DNA of 60,960 nt. Origin: Prochlorococcus sp. AG-347-K10. GTDB lineage: Bacteria > Cyanobacteriota > Cyanobacteriia > PCC-6307 > Cyanobiaceae. Made by a program: the position numbers and the translations under genes. Each line of letters begins with the position of its first letter. The stretch's first letter is position 1. The notes under the pieces are model-generated. The model saw nothing but the letters and a program-made list of their open reading frames with translations. It ran no database searches and was not told where the DNA came from. This document shows, in pieces, positions 37,336-51,892 of the stretch. Where the stretch lies: NCBI GenBank assembly GCA_003278955.1, contig QCCB01000009.1:1-60960 (forward strand), read 5' to 3'.

Positions 37336-37345
37336 GGAATTAAAG

Positions 37346-38602
37346 CTAGGAATTATTTTTTATTAATGAAATTTCATTTTTAATTTCAGTTTTGAACATA
37401 CCTGGATAAATAATTAAAGAGCTTTCTTCCGATGTCATTAAAGTCTTTATTAATCCAGAACTACTTTCTAATGAGCTTTGATAAGTGCCGTCCCATATCT
37501 TAAGTGCATTGTTAGATTCAAAACCTTTAAAAGACCTTTCTTTAATTCCACAAAAAATTTCTGTATCATAACCATTTTTTTCACATAATTTTCTCGCAAA
37601 TGCAAGGATTTTTAGTCTATTTATTTTACTTAAGAAACTTATATCGGACGCTTTTAATAAATCTCTGTCAATAAACATTTTGCAAAGTGTAGAAAGTGGT
37701 TCAAAAGATTCATCTTTCCATTTCATCAAATGATAGTAAAAGCTAACATCATCATTTCTTATGAAATCATCAATTTCAACTTTTTCTGGGAAAAATATCC
37801 ATTTATTTAGAGAATTATCTAAGAAAATTTTCTTTTCAAATTTATGTTTTATTGTATAAATTATTTTTTCCAGAATCCATGTTGATATTTCGTTTATTCT
37901 GTGATTGTAGATTGTTCTATACATCAAGTTTCTTAGCACTAGGAAATGTTCAATAGCGATAATTCCTTTTGGTTTGATTCCGATATTTCCATCAGGTGAA
38001 AAAGTAAGAGCTGAAATAATTCTTTCTAAATCAACCAAGCCATAGTTAGTACCGGTGTTATAACTATCGCGTAAAAGATAATCGAGACGATCGCAATCTA
38101 TCTCACTGCTAATTAATGTTTTTAAAGGTTGTGAAAAGAGTTGTTTTGACTGAAATAATTCCCCAATTTTACTTGGTAATTCGTTGTCATACTTTTTGAG
38201 TATTGAATTTATTGGAGAATAATTTTTAACTAAGTTTTGAGACCATTTTTCGTGGTTATGTTCGAATATTGTTTCACTGGTATGGCTTAAAGGTCCATGA
38301 CCTAAATCATGTAATAGAGCTGCCCCAAAAAGAACAAATTTATTTTCACAAAATGAAGGTTTACTTTCAATTAACATTTTATAGATCTTTCTTGCGATAC
38401 AAAAAACGCCAATTGAGTGGGTAAATCTACTCGATTCTGCCCCGTGAAAAAGAAGGAATGCCGGCCCTAGTTGTTTTATTCTTCTAAGTCTTTGAAAAGG
38501 AATTGTATCAATTAATTCCAGAACCATTAATTCTTCTGGTTTTCTTGAATCAAATACTATTTGTTTATGAATTGGATCATGAAAAACTCTTTTAAAATCC
38601 AT
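37346..38602 (-). CDS. HD-superfamily phosphohydrolase
   Basis: A 418-residue HD protein of the dNTPase/SAMHD1-like type. The metal site is 'HSIGVFCIARK', 'LLHDLGHGPLSHTSE' (the HD pair and downstream His) and 'SEIDCDRLDYLLRDSY' with the last Asp. N-terminal 'FKRVFHDPIHKQIVFDSRKPEEL' is the family start. The family includes dGTP triphosphohydrolases and proteins of unknown substrate. The substrate is not set by sequence. It is in line with minCDE and ctpA, possibly one transcript. Confidence 0.88.
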   Translation of the reverse strand: MDFKRVFHDPIHKQIVFDSRKPEELMVLELIDTIPFQRLRRIKQLGPAFLLFHGAESSRFTHSIGVFCIARKIYKMLIESKPSFCENKFVLFGAALLHDLGHGPLSHTSETIFEHNHEKWSQNLVKNYSPINSILKKYDNELPSKIGELFQSKQLFSQPLKTLISSEIDCDRLDYLLRDSYNTGTNYGLVDLERIISALTFSPDGNIGIKPKGIIAIEHFLVLRNLMYRTIYNHRINEISTWILEKIIYTIKHKFEKKIFLDNSLNKWIFFPEKVEIDDFIRNDDVSFYYHLMKWKDESFEPLSTLCKMFIDRDLLKASDISFLSKINRLKILAFARKLCEKNGYDTEIFCGIKERSFKGFESNNALKIWDGTYQSSLESSSGLIKTLMTSEESSLIIYPGMFKTEIKNEISLIKNNS

Positions 38603-38639
38603 AGTTTTTAAGATTCTTAATTTTCAATCTTTTGCCATC

Positions 38640-39926
38640 TCAAGGCTTTACCCCTTCATTACTTAATTCACTAGTTTGCAATGAAACTTCTTCTTTTTCT
38701 AGAAGCGACCCCAGAAATAATTCTGCATTCCTCACCCATTTATCATCAGTACCTCCATAATCACTTGCATCCGGTAGATCAAGTAATTTGTCAGGGGTCA
38801 TACCCTGGCCTTGAATATTATTCCCATTGGGGGTTAAGTAACTAGCCACTGTTATAGCAATACCACTATCTTCTCCCAAACTTTTTAGGGACTGAATTAA
38901 ACCTTTCCCATAAGTTTGTTCTCCCATAAGAATTGACCTCTCATTATCTTGTAAAGAACCAGCAAGTATTTCACTGGCACTTGCAGTACCTTTATTCACT
39001 AAAGTCACCATTGGTCCATCAAAAGATGTCTCTTTTTGAGAAATAATTGCATCTTTGATTCCAATTCTATCTTTTGTCTCGACTACAGGCTTCTCACTCA
39101 ATAACGAGTCTGCAACTGCTATACCTGAGCTTACTAGTCCCCCTGAATTATTTCTAAGATCCAAGATTAATCCCTCAACTTCTTTCTCTTTTAACTCTTG
39201 AAGAGCCTCTTCAACTTTTTTGGGTACGCTTTCGCTGAATTGAGTTATCCTTAAGTATCCTATTGTGTGAGAATCGTCTCTTAATCTTTTTGTTCTAACT
39301 GGTCTAAGATCTACTGATCTCCTCTCTAGATCGACTTCCCTAATTTCTCCTGATTCCGAAGATACCTGAACTAAAACTTTTGTCCCTGATTCACCTCTTA
39401 ACTTTGAGGCAGTACTTGCAAGCCCTAATTTTTCTGATGAGATTCCGTCCACTGTCTCTATCAAGTCCCCGCTCACTATTCCAGCTTCTTCAGCTGGTGA
39501 ACCCCCAAGAGTAGAGATAACTTTAACTTTATTATCATCATCTTCACCTAATTGAAGCCCAACACCATTAATTTCACTACCAAAATTACTTGATTTCAGT
39601 AGTTCATAATCTTTTGGGCGTAAAACTCGTGTGTATGGATCTTCTAGAGGTCTTAACATGTCTTCAATTGCGGAATAAGCCTCTTCACTTGTTTCAATTT
39701 GTTTCTGTAATGTTTTTTGTCTAATTCTTTTCCATTGGATTTCATCAAACTTTTCTGGATCATAAAACCCCTCGTTTACTAAGGTCCAAGCGTCAAGTAC
39801 TAATTGCCTGCTATCACTGAGAGCATCCACTCTCTCAACCAACAAAATATTGATAGAAAAAAAGATGATCATTGATGCAGTGATCACAGTTTTGAATGTT
39901 AAAAGTTTGTTAAAAGATGAATTCAT
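38640..39926 (-). CDS. ctpA: Carboxyl-terminal processing protease
   Basis: A lumenal or periplasmic S41 serine protease that cuts the C-terminal extension from precursor D1, needed to assemble the manganese cluster (or a sibling, CtpB/C). An N-terminal hydrophobic signal ('VITASMIIFFSINILL') precedes a PDZ domain ('GVGLQLGEDDDNKVKVIS') and the catalytic part with 'NKGTASASEILAGSLQD' (Ser) and 'GEQTYGKGLIQ' (Lys). The ATG at 39926 is preferred over a TTG at 39947. The 428 residues are typical. It is divergent from petB. Confidence 0.92.
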   Translation of the reverse strand: MNSSFNKLLTFKTVITASMIIFFSINILLVERVDALSDSRQLVLDAWTLVNEGFYDPEKFDEIQWKRIRQKTLQKQIETSEEAYSAIEDMLRPLEDPYTRVLRPKDYELLKSSNFGSEINGVGLQLGEDDDNKVKVISTLGGSPAEEAGIVSGDLIETVDGISSEKLGLASTASKLRGESGTKVLVQVSSESGEIREVDLERRSVDLRPVRTKRLRDDSHTIGYLRITQFSESVPKKVEEALQELKEKEVEGLILDLRNNSGGLVSSGIAVADSLLSEKPVVETKDRIGIKDAIISQKETSFDGPMVTLVNKGTASASEILAGSLQDNERSILMGEQTYGKGLIQSLKSLGEDSGIAITVASYLTPNGNNIQGQGMTPDKLLDLPDASDYGGTDDKWVRNAELFLGSLLEKEEVSLQTSELSNEGVKP

Positions 39927-39997
39927 TGGGTTAAGTGTTAACACCAAGTATAAGAATTTTAAGTAAGCTCTTTATATCAAAGCTAATTTTTTGTTGG

Positions 39998-40654
39998 ATG
40001 GCGAATTCTTCATCTGTTTATGACTGGTTTCAAGAAAGGCTTGAAATTCAAGACATAACTGACGACGTAACTTCCAAGTACGTACCCCCTCACGTAAATA
40101 TTTTTTATTGTTTAGGAGGCATAACTTTAGTATGCTTCCTAATTCAATTTGCAACAGGTTTTGCAATGACTTTTTACTATAAGCCAACAGTGACACAAGC
40201 TTATAGTTCAGTCAGTTATTTAATGACTGATGTAAGTTTTGGATGGTTAATAAGATCTGTACATAGATGGAGTGCATCAATGATGGTTTTGATGTTAATC
40301 CTTCATGTTTTTAGGGTTTATCTTACTGGAGGTTTTAAAAGGCCAAGAGAATTAACTTGGGTTACAGGTGTTGTAATGGCAGTCATTACTGTCGCTTTTG
40401 GAGTGACAGGATACTCTCTACCTTGGGATCAGGTAGGTTACTGGGCGGTTAAGATTGTTTCAGGTGTCCCTGCTGCAATACCAGTAATTGGTGACTTTAT
40501 GGTTGAATTACTTAGAGGTGGAGAAAGTGTTGGACAATCTACTTTAACCAGATTTTACAGTCTTCATACCTTTGTATTGCCATGGTCATTAGCAGTATTC
40601 ATGTTGATGCACTTTTTAATGATTCGTAAACAGGGTATTTCAGGTCCTTTATAA
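39998..40654 (+). CDS. petB: Cytochrome b6
   Basis: The 218-residue cytochrome b6 of the b6f complex, which links the two photosystems and pumps protons. Four helices carry two heme pairs (His ligands in '[22 protein letters not shown]' region and '[21 protein letters not shown]', named by key residues), and Cys in 'IFYCLGG' binds heme c(n). The ATG at 39998 gives '[11 protein letters not shown]', the usual start; the frame extends further upstream without support. It precedes petD by 33 bases. Confidence 0.98.
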   Translation: MANSSSVYDWFQERLEIQDITDDVTSKYVPPHVNIFYCLGGITLVCFLIQFATGFAMTFYYKPTVTQAYSSVSYLMTDVSFGWLIRSVHRWSASMMVLMLILHVFRVYLTGGFKRPRELTWVTGVVMAVITVAFGVTGYSLPWDQVGYWAVKIVSGVPAAIPVIGDFMVELLRGGESVGQSTLTRFYSLHTFVLPWSLAVFMLMHFLMIRKQGISGPL

Positions 40655-40687
40655 ACTCTTATACTTAAACCATTATTAGTCTTTTAT

Positions 40688-41170
40688 ATGTCTACGTTAA
40701 AAAAACCCGATCTATCTGATCCAAAATTGAGAGCAAAGTTAGCTAAAGGTATGGGCCATAATTATTATGGTGAACCGGCGTGGCCAAATGATCTATTATA
40801 TATCTTCCCGGTAGTTATTCTAGGAACTATTGCTTGTGTAGTTGGATTAGCAGTTCTTGATCCTGCAATGCTGGGAGACAAAGCTAATCCATTTGCAACA
40901 CCCCTGGAAATACTTCCTGAATGGTACCTCTATCCAGTTTTTCAAATACTTAGGGTTGTTCCCAATAAACTTTTGGGTATTGCACTTCAAACATTAATTC
41001 CACTTGGATTAATGATATTACCATTTATTGAAAACGTTAATAAATTTTCTAATCCGTTTAGAAGACCAATAGCAATGGCTGTTTTCCTATTCGGAACTTT
41101 TCTAACAATATATCTTGGTATTGGGGCATGCTTGCCAATTGATAAATCATTAACATTAGGACTTTTTTAA
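40688..41170 (+). CDS. petD: Cytochrome b6f complex subunit IV
   Basis: A 160-residue subunit IV, with the quinol-oxidation loop motif '[13 protein letters not shown]'. The start '[41 protein letters not shown]' is typical; key residues are [14 protein letters not shown]. It is transcribed with petB and converges on the invertase gene 3 bases away. Confidence 0.98.
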   Translation: MSTLKKPDLSDPKLRAKLAKGMGHNYYGEPAWPNDLLYIFPVVILGTIACVVGLAVLDPAMLGDKANPFATPLEILPEWYLYPVFQILRVVPNKLLGIALQTLIPLGLMILPFIENVNKFSNPFRRPIAMAVFLFGTFLTIYLGIGACLPIDKSLTLGLF

Positions 41171-41172
41171 AC

Positions 41173-42612
41173 TTAAATTTTAAACATATCTAGATCGTTA
41201 TACTCATTTCTTAAAAAATGATTCATTAACAAAAATCCAACAATTGTCCAAGTTTGATATGTTCTTGATTGTTGCCCAACCCAAGTACCTGTAGGACCAT
41301 CAAAATATTCTGCCCATTCTTGCTTAGGCAATTGATTAAGTTGACACCAATATGATTCCTCTATTAAAGATTTCATTTCTTCCATAAGAATCACATCGTC
41401 AGAACCATAATGTTTTTGATGCAATAAGACAGCTGTACCAAAAAACCAAAGTAAACTTGGCCAATGACCACCGTTATGGTAACTCCAAGGCCAATTCTTT
41501 GGGTCAGATCCAGTTTTATTTTGCCATTCTTCGACATCCATATGAGGATGGCAAATTCTCATAGGCATTTGAGCCATCAAATGCTGTCTATTATGTAAAA
41601 CTAATCTAAATAAAGCTCTTTGTTCTTCAGGAGGTAGTACTCCGAACATACATGCTAAAGAATTGCCTAAACTGTAAAATCGAAAGTCAGGCCTTCCTGT
41701 TCTAATATTTCCTATTAAGTAACCACCTCTATTCTCTAACCAATCTTGCAGCCATGAGGGAACTACTTGAGGTTGAACGTTAAATTCATTGAAGTGTTGA
41801 TCATCACCATATTGCTCAGTTGGCCTTCTTCTTAAAATTTGCATTGTTTGACTAGTAACCCAATAATGCTTTAAAAGAAAACTTCCTAAATCCTTAACCC
41901 ATTGATTTGTAAGAATAAGTCTTTGGTCTAGAAGTCTACTAACATGATCCTCTCTACTTAATTCCATTAAGTTAATACAACTTTTTAAACATCCATGAAG
42001 TAAAACTTCAACTTCTAGGGGTGCTCCCCATACATCCATAGGTCTATCAATCATAAATGCGCAATCTGGAACAAAAAGTACTGGAGTACCCTCAAATGTT
42101 GGATGTAGAACTAGATCTAGTAGAAGTTGAATACCTCTTTGAACGCTTTGACTTTTTCCGAAGGCATAATCACCGCTTTTATTGACATAATACCAACATA
42201 AAATGGGCCACCATAAACTTGCATCAGCTGAAGTAATCCTCCCTATTGATCTCTGACCATAATCTCCAATGAGCTGTCCATTTTCTTCTACGAAACTAGT
42301 AGGAAATACACCACGCGTTTGGTAATTAGAGCTTTGTAACTCAAGGCATACACTTAGGAACTTTTTGACAATTTCGTACCGTTTTTGGGTAATGAGGTAA
42401 ATCATTACAGGAACATTGTCTCTTAAAAATATCTCTCCATAATTTAATTTTTTATTTTTTGTTGGGTGTTCTAGTGCAGCAACGCTTCCCACTAACTCGC
42501 CTGATATTTCAACCAAAGTCTTTTCGAAGTGTTTTTTTGCATTTGTTACAATTTTCTCTTCATCAGAACTTGGTCTTACTCTTAAATTTTTTTGACTAAA
42601 TCTTTCTGCCAT
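41173..42612 (-). CDS. Alkaline/neutral invertase (GH100)
   Basis: A glycoside hydrolase family 100 enzyme of 479 residues, which splits sucrose to glucose and fructose in the cytosol. Family blocks are 'GEIFLRDNVPVMIYLIT', 'DYGQRSIGRITSADASLWWPILCWYY' (key residues R-x-S-x-D-x-SLWW), 'QYGDDQHFNEFNVQP' region and 'DPKNWPWSYHNGGHWPSLLWF'. Prochlorococcus makes sucrose and glucosylglycerate as solutes, so this enzyme fits sucrose turnover. It stands alone, next to the rRNA operon. Confidence 0.92.
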   Translation of the reverse strand: MAERFSQKNLRVRPSSDEEKIVTNAKKHFEKTLVEISGELVGSVAALEHPTKNKKLNYGEIFLRDNVPVMIYLITQKRYEIVKKFLSVCLELQSSNYQTRGVFPTSFVEENGQLIGDYGQRSIGRITSADASLWWPILCWYYVNKSGDYAFGKSQSVQRGIQLLLDLVLHPTFEGTPVLFVPDCAFMIDRPMDVWGAPLEVEVLLHGCLKSCINLMELSREDHVSRLLDQRLILTNQWVKDLGSFLLKHYWVTSQTMQILRRRPTEQYGDDQHFNEFNVQPQVVPSWLQDWLENRGGYLIGNIRTGRPDFRFYSLGNSLACMFGVLPPEEQRALFRLVLHNRQHLMAQMPMRICHPHMDVEEWQNKTGSDPKNWPWSYHNGGHWPSLLWFFGTAVLLHQKHYGSDDVILMEEMKSLIEESYWCQLNQLPKQEWAEYFDGPTGTWVGQQSRTYQTWTIVGFLLMNHFLRNEYNDLDMFKI

Positions 42613-43214
42613 TTCATTTATATCCCTTTATTTAAGCCTAGTTGTTTAATGAGACTTTGATCAAATAAAAAATTAATAAAAAATTTTTGTATAAAAGGTT
42701 GCACAATTACAGTCGGATGGTTTAGTATTTTCTTCTGGGCAGAAATATTCTTTTTGCATTATTCAAGCAGTTACTTTAAATCTAATTTTTGGTAAATGAG
42801 TGAATTCTTTGAAGATTTGATTTCGATCATTATTTTCAGCCAGAAGAAGGGTTTACCCTTCTAAATGAGTTATACAATTTTTGTTTAACTCTGCACCTAG
42901 AAAATTTAAGAACTTAGGAACTGATGCTTTTATTGCGTCATGAATAACTAAATTTTTTTTATTTATTTCATGATGTATATGCAATAAAGGTGTGAGGTCC
43001 CGTCAAGAATATATAAAAATGTCATCAATTGCTAACTTTTAGCTTTGATGCAAACGGATCTGAGATCTTGGAAAGTCACTTTAGAAATATTTTTAATGTG
43101 CACTCAATGTAATCCTTAAAATTTAAGGAGGCTGAAACTAAATTCAAAAACTTAAGTTTTTATTTGGATAAAGCAATTCAATTTGAGTAGATTTATCTAC
43201 AAAAGGATTTGAAC
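42613..43214. other. Upstream region of the rRNA operon, no gene seen
   Basis: A 602-base gap with no supportable reading frame. It must hold the rrn promoter and leader and the promoter of the invertase gene on the other strand. There is a perfect 8-base inverted repeat at 42845-42862 without a T-run. The rest is AT-rich. I cannot place the rrn promoter with confidence. Confidence 0.6.
42845..42862. repeat. Perfect inverted repeat in the rrn upstream region
   Basis: AGAAGGGT-TT-ACCCTTCT, an 8-base perfect stem with a 2-base loop. It is G/C-rich compared with its surroundings. It could be a hairpin of an unannotated small RNA, a terminator without T-run, or a protein-binding site. Confidence 0.5.
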
Positions 43215-44698
<1,484 letters not shown>

Positions 44699-44824
44699 AC
44701 AGGGAGACAACAAAATGTTTAATATTATTATTTTGTCACCTTAGGTCGATCGGTATCTCACGTTTTTAATTTATTAAGAATTTCATTTCCTAAGTTTTTC
44801 TAGGTCACACCCATTATTTTTCCT

Positions 44825-44898
<74 letters not shown>

Positions 44899-44910
44899 TA
44901 TCTCTATGTT

Positions 44911-44983
44911 GGGGGTATAGCTCAGTTGGTAGAGCGCCTGCTTTGCAAGCAGGATGTCAGCGGTTCGAGTCCGCTTACCTCCA
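44911..44983 (+). tRNA. tRNA-Ala (anticodon TGC)
   Basis: A 73-base cloverleaf 12 bases after tRNA-Ile: acceptor GGGGGTA / TACCTCC, anticodon loop TTTGCAA, T-arm GCGG/CCGC type, discriminator A. CCA not encoded. Confidence 0.97.
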
Positions 44984-45240
44984 CTGATTACCACCTCTTC
45001 CATAACCGGTAGAAAGGAAATGTTTTGAGTTGTGATCAAATTCTGAAAGAATCCAGCTTCCTAATGAAATCATTAAGATGCTGGACTCATTGGATTAATT
45101 TCATTGTTTTCAGAGAACCTTGACAACTGCATAGATTATTTTTAAAGACAATAAGCATTTTTAATGATGCAGATTTATTATTTGTGCGAATGCATTAATA
45201 ACAATTCTATTAAGCTGATGCTTCAATTATTGAAGTTATT

Positions 45241-48118
<2,878 letters not shown>

Positions 48119-48179
48119 AAACTTAATTTATTGTTTTTAATTTATATAATTTTCTATGCAGTTCTCAAGGTTCAACCTA

Positions 48180-48297
48180 TCCTGGTGTTCATGGCGATGT
48201 GGAACCACTCCGATCCATCTCGAACTCGGTTGTGAAACGCATCAGCGGCGAAAATATTTAGGGGGTAGCCCCTTGAGAAAATAGCTCAATGCCAGGT
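48180..48297 (+). rRNA. rrf: 5S ribosomal RNA
   Basis: About 118 bases: TCCTGGTGTTCATGGCG at the start pairs with the closing CTCAATGCCAGGTA. The loop sequence CCGATCCATCTCGAACTCGG is typical of 5S. It follows 23S by about 60 bases in the same operon. Confidence 0.95.
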
Positions 48298-48310
48298 AAA
48301 AATATTTAAA

Positions 48311-48345
48311 AGGGTTTACTCTTCTTGAGTAAGCCCTTTTTTATT
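48311..48345 (+). terminator. Terminator of the rrn operon
   Basis: Stem AGGGTTTACTC-TTCTT-GAGTAAGCCCT (one G-T pair) followed by TTTTTTATTTTT. It begins 14 bases after 5S and overlaps the mutM stop on the other strand, so it may serve both genes. Confidence 0.9.
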
Positions 48346-49219
48346 TTTGGCATTTAGGACACCAATGAGTACTTCTTCCAGTAATTTTTTTTCTTTCAAT
48401 TAAATTTCCACATTTACGACATTCTTTTCCAGTTCTCCTATAAACATTTGTCTGTAAACCAAAATTCCCATTCTCTCCTTCTAAGTCCCTAAAATCGCTA
48501 AATGTCGTCCCCCCAGAACCAATACTTTTTTTTAATACAGTTACAATTGATTCTTTAAGTTTGATTAATTCATTCTTCTTTATTGTTCGAGCTTCTCTAA
48601 AAGGTGAGATGCCAGCAGAGTATAAACTTTCATCAGCATAAATATTACCTATACCTGCCACTATTGTTTGATCTAATAAAATAGCTTTTATAGATTTTGT
48701 TCTTTTTGAAATAACTTTTTTAAGATAATTTGCATCAAAGTCTTTAGAAAATGGTTCTGGTCCTAATGATCCTAGTCCTTTAATTATTTTGTTAAGCGAT
48801 AGGCCTTTGTTAATCCACCACATTTGACCAAAACTTCTTACGTCAACGTACCTAAGCTCATTATTATTTTTGTCGAAAAATCTAATTCTTGTATGTTTAC
48901 AAGGATGAGTTGATTTCTCAATGAATTTGAAATATCCAGTCATTCTTAGATGAATGACAAGAAATCCCTTATTTTGTGAATTTTTTAGAGGAAATTGACT
49001 ATTCTCATTTGGAACTTCTTTTAATTGAGCTATTAAATATTTTCCTCTTCTATCCCATTTATAAATAAGTGAGTTCAGAAGTCCTTTAATGAATTCTTCT
49101 TTGTTTGATGGGAATGCAACAGTTGAATCCCTACAGACTTCTACTTTTTGAATAATAAAGTTATTAAGTTTTTGCTCTAAACCTCTACGAACAGTTTCTA
49201 CTTCAGGTAATTCAGGCAA
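48341..49219 (-). CDS. mutM: Formamidopyrimidine-DNA glycosylase
   Basis: MutM removes 8-oxoguanine and ring-opened purines from oxidised DNA. The active N-terminus '[16 protein letters not shown]' has the catalytic Pro and Glu. '[15 protein letters not shown]' contains the helix-two-turn-helix region, and the C-terminal zinc finger is '[24 protein letters not shown]' (four Cys). The 292 residues are somewhat longer than in E. coli (269) because of a Lys/Asn-rich insert near residue 70-85. It is followed by psaE upstream on the same strand, 4 bases away. Confidence 0.97.
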   Translation of the reverse strand: MPELPEVETVRRGLEQKLNNFIIQKVEVCRDSTVAFPSNKEEFIKGLLNSLIYKWDRRGKYLIAQLKEVPNENSQFPLKNSQNKGFLVIHLRMTGYFKFIEKSTHPCKHTRIRFFDKNNNELRYVDVRSFGQMWWINKGLSLNKIIKGLGSLGPEPFSKDFDANYLKKVISKRTKSIKAILLDQTIVAGIGNIYADESLYSAGISPFREARTIKKNELIKLKESIVTVLKKSIGSGGTTFSDFRDLEGENGNFGLQTNVYRRTGKECRKCGNLIERKKITGRSTHWCPKCQK

Positions 49220-49223
49220 TTAT

Positions 49224-49433
49224 TTAAGCTTTCTCTAATTCACTTTCTGCGAAATTATTTGTATTTGCTCCACCATCAGTTCCGCTTATCCCAGCGTAAT
49301 TAACTTTATCGAATCTGACTACACAGTTATATTTAATACCTGATGTATCAACTGAAGCAACTTTACCTATTTCATTGTACCAATATGATTCTGGTCTTTT
49401 TACTCTTACGAGATCTCCTCTTGAAATTGCCAT
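49224..49433 (-). CDS. psaE: Photosystem I subunit IV
   Basis: A 69-residue SH3-like stromal subunit of photosystem I that helps dock ferredoxin and supports cyclic flow. Start '[25 protein letters not shown]' (key residues [16 protein letters not shown]) is unmistakable. It is upstream of mutM on the same strand. Confidence 0.98.
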   Translation of the reverse strand: MAISRGDLVRVKRPESYWYNEIGKVASVDTSGIKYNCVVRFDKVNYAGISGTDGGANTNNFAESELEKA

Positions 49434-49513
49434 TACTATTAATTTAACTTTTTGTAGAATAACTCATCATTAATATTCTTAGACAAATTATTCACACATA
49501 TTAATTAAAAGTT

Positions 49514-50281
49514 TTAACAAAAATCATTTATTAAATTATTTTCGAATTCTTCTTTAGCAGGCTTACTTCCCATCCATTTCCTACCAGGTATTCTTACATC
49601 TAATTCATTTGTATCACAATTGATTGAGAGAATAAGTTTTTTATTTTCTTGATTTAGTACGTTAAAAACTTTTCTACCTTTAATATCTTTGTATGATTTA
49701 TTTTGGATAATTATAGGACCATAAATTTTTTTATCTAACTCAAGTAATTCATTATTTTTTTTATTTTCAGTTGTTTCATGATTTTCTGAATTAATTGTCT
49801 TCTTTTTTCTTATTATGAGCTTTTGACCAACTTTTATTGAATCAGGATTCTTGAGATTATTAATCTCTTTCAGATCGATTACTTTTAAATCATATTTGTT
49901 TGATATCTCAGTAAGATTTTCACCAGTTTGAACAATATGATAATTATTTATCAAATCAGATTGTTTTGTAAGATTTTCAGTAGATTCAGAAATAATAAGA
50001 TTTTGGCCAATAAAGATATAATTTTCATCTTTTAATTTATTCAATTTAATAATTAAATCTTTATTTATCGAATAGAGTTTTGAAATGCTCGATAATGTAT
50101 CTCCACTTTTTACAATATGAATTTTTTTTATTTCAGTTTTTTCTTCATTAATTGATTCGTTTTTAGCAAAATTCTCAATTTTATTTTTTGCTGAAAATAT
50201 TTCTTCTGATTTTATCAATGAGTGATTTAAAAAATTAATAAATATGGCAATTACTAAAAATGCAAATTTCATAAAACTCAC
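49514..50281 (-). CDS. Exported LysM-domain protein
   Basis: A 255-residue protein with a signal peptide ('MKFAFLVIAIFINFLNHSLI'), then two LysM modules (about residues 53-97 and 114-157), each with the pattern 'SGDTLSSISKLYSI' / 'TGENLTEISNKYDL' and ending 'VGQKLIIR' or 'IGQNLIIS'. LysM binds peptidoglycan glycans. The C-terminal 90 residues match no domain I know, with one Cys in 'INCDTNELDVR' and a final Cys. It might be a peptidoglycan-bound periplasmic protein. It stands between psaE and the aldehyde dehydrogenase. Confidence 0.85.
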   Translation of the reverse strand: MSFMKFAFLVIAIFINFLNHSLIKSEEIFSAKNKIENFAKNESINEEKTEIKKIHIVKSGDTLSSISKLYSINKDLIIKLNKLKDENYIFIGQNLIISESTENLTKQSDLINNYHIVQTGENLTEISNKYDLKVIDLKEINNLKNPDSIKVGQKLIIRKKKTINSENHETTENKKNNELLELDKKIYGPIIIQNKSYKDIKGRKVFNVLNQENKKLILSINCDTNELDVRIPGRKWMGSKPAKEEFENNLINDFC

Positions 50282-50344
50282 TATTTATTTAAAGATAATC
50301 TTTAAATTCTAAATCGCTAGCTTTTTGAAAACAATTTAAGTAAT

Positions 50345-51736
50345 TTAAATCTGAAAAATAAACTTTAAAATTTTCTTTACTCTTTTGTAGGGAGGATACC
50401 GCAGATTTAAATCAAATAAAAAACCTTTAAAAGTAATAGATTTTTGATTTGAAAAATTGCGAAACCCCTCTTCACCATGAAATTTACCAATACCACTTTG
50501 CCCAACGCCTCCAAACGGTAAATTTGGAATAAGGACTGGTAACATCACATCATTTATACAAATTGTTCCTGAGCTGGTTATTTTTGAAATATGATTATGG
50601 ATATTTTTATTGCCTCCAAATAAGTAGATTGCTAAGGGTTTTGATGTTTGACTAATATGTTTTAAAGCTGATTCCTTATCATTGATCCCAATTACTGGAA
50701 GCAGTGAACTGAATAGTTCTTTCTGCAAAATATCTGTTTCATTTAATTTAGTTCTTAAGATTGTAGGAGATATTTTCAACTTTTTTTTACTAAAACTCCC
50801 CCCAAATAAAATTTTTTTTTCTTTTTTATATTGTTTGAGAATTTCTACAGTTGATGTAAATTGCTTTTTTTCTAATTTTGATAAGTTTTCAGAAATAATT
50901 GGATTATCTCCGTAAAAACTTACTATGTATTTCTTTAATTTTTCTATAAAAATATTTTCAATTTCTTTATCTACAAAGATATGATTCGGAGCCATGCAGG
51001 ATTGCCCAGAATTAAAAAATTTGCCCCAAATAATTCTTTTTGCAGCCACTTCTAAATTTGCATTCTTGAAAACAATTACAGGATTTGTTCCGCTTAACTC
51101 AAGAGTCAATGGAGTTAAGTTTTTTGAAGCTAATTTCATTATAGATTTTCCAGTTTCAGTACTTCCTGTAAAAAAAATGTGGTCAAAATTTTGTTCAATT
51201 AATTTTATAGATTGTTTGTAGTCACCCTCTACTGTCACTAGGACATCTTTATGGAAGTATTTGGAAGTAAGCTTTTTAATAAGTTTTGAGGTCGCAGGAC
51301 ATTTCTCTGAAGGTTTTATGACTGCTGTATTTCCGGCTGAGAAAATATTTACTAATGGCTTCAAGATATAAAGTAATGGATAATTATAAGGACCAAGAAT
51401 TAAGACACATCCAAGAGGTTCATAAATAACTTGGGAGGATGATGGAAATAGATAAAAAGGTGTATCAATCTTTTTTGGTCGCATCCAAGAATTGAGTTTC
51501 TTTTTTATGAGTGAAATTTCTTCTTTCACTAAAAGGATTTCTGAAAGCCCTTCAATTTCAGATTTGCCGAGATCAACAAAAAGTGATTTGATTATCTCTT
51601 TTTTATTTTCATCCAAAAGTTTAGAAACTATATTGATATGATGGATCCGCCAATTTATATCTTCAGTTTTACCAGTGAGAACTGTATTTTTTAATTTATA
51701 AATGTCTTCTAAATGAAATTTATCAGAAATCTTCAT
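50345..51736 (-). CDS. Aldehyde dehydrogenase (ALDH3-type)
   Basis: A 463-residue NAD(P)-dependent aldehyde dehydrogenase, nearest the short ALDH3/fatty-aldehyde group. 'PLGCVLILGPYNYP' and 'FFTGSTETGKSIM' form the nucleotide site, 'LELSGTNPVIV' carries the general-base Glu, and 'FNSGQSCMAPNHIFV' the catalytic Cys. The C-terminus ends with a hydrophobic, basic tail ('YKRVKKILKFIFQI') that could touch membrane, as in fatty-aldehyde dehydrogenases. In cyanobacteria such an enzyme oxidises long-chain or photo-oxidative aldehydes. The substrate is inferred only. Confidence 0.9.
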   Translation of the reverse strand: MKISDKFHLEDIYKLKNTVLTGKTEDINWRIHHINIVSKLLDENKKEIIKSLFVDLGKSEIEGLSEILLVKEEISLIKKKLNSWMRPKKIDTPFYLFPSSSQVIYEPLGCVLILGPYNYPLLYILKPLVNIFSAGNTAVIKPSEKCPATSKLIKKLTSKYFHKDVLVTVEGDYKQSIKLIEQNFDHIFFTGSTETGKSIMKLASKNLTPLTLELSGTNPVIVFKNANLEVAAKRIIWGKFFNSGQSCMAPNHIFVDKEIENIFIEKLKKYIVSFYGDNPIISENLSKLEKKQFTSTVEILKQYKKEKKILFGGSFSKKKLKISPTILRTKLNETDILQKELFSSLLPVIGINDKESALKHISQTSKPLAIYLFGGNKNIHNHISKITSSGTICINDVMLPVLIPNLPFGGVGQSGIGKFHGEEGFRNFSNQKSITFKGFLFDLNLRYPPYKRVKKILKFIFQI

Positions 51737-51892
51737 TTTTTACCTTTGAATAGTATTAAATATATCAGAGGATAAATTGTAAATAACTAAGGTTTTTAGG
51801 CAATTAAATCAAAGCGAATGATTTATGAGAAATAATCAAAATTATTAATATTGCCTTTAAAAATTCAAATTTTTCTTGGTTAGTATATTTCT

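Noticed and set aside
42613..43214. Yfr1-type small RNA
   Set aside because: The conserved ACUCCUCACAC motif is not in this gap.
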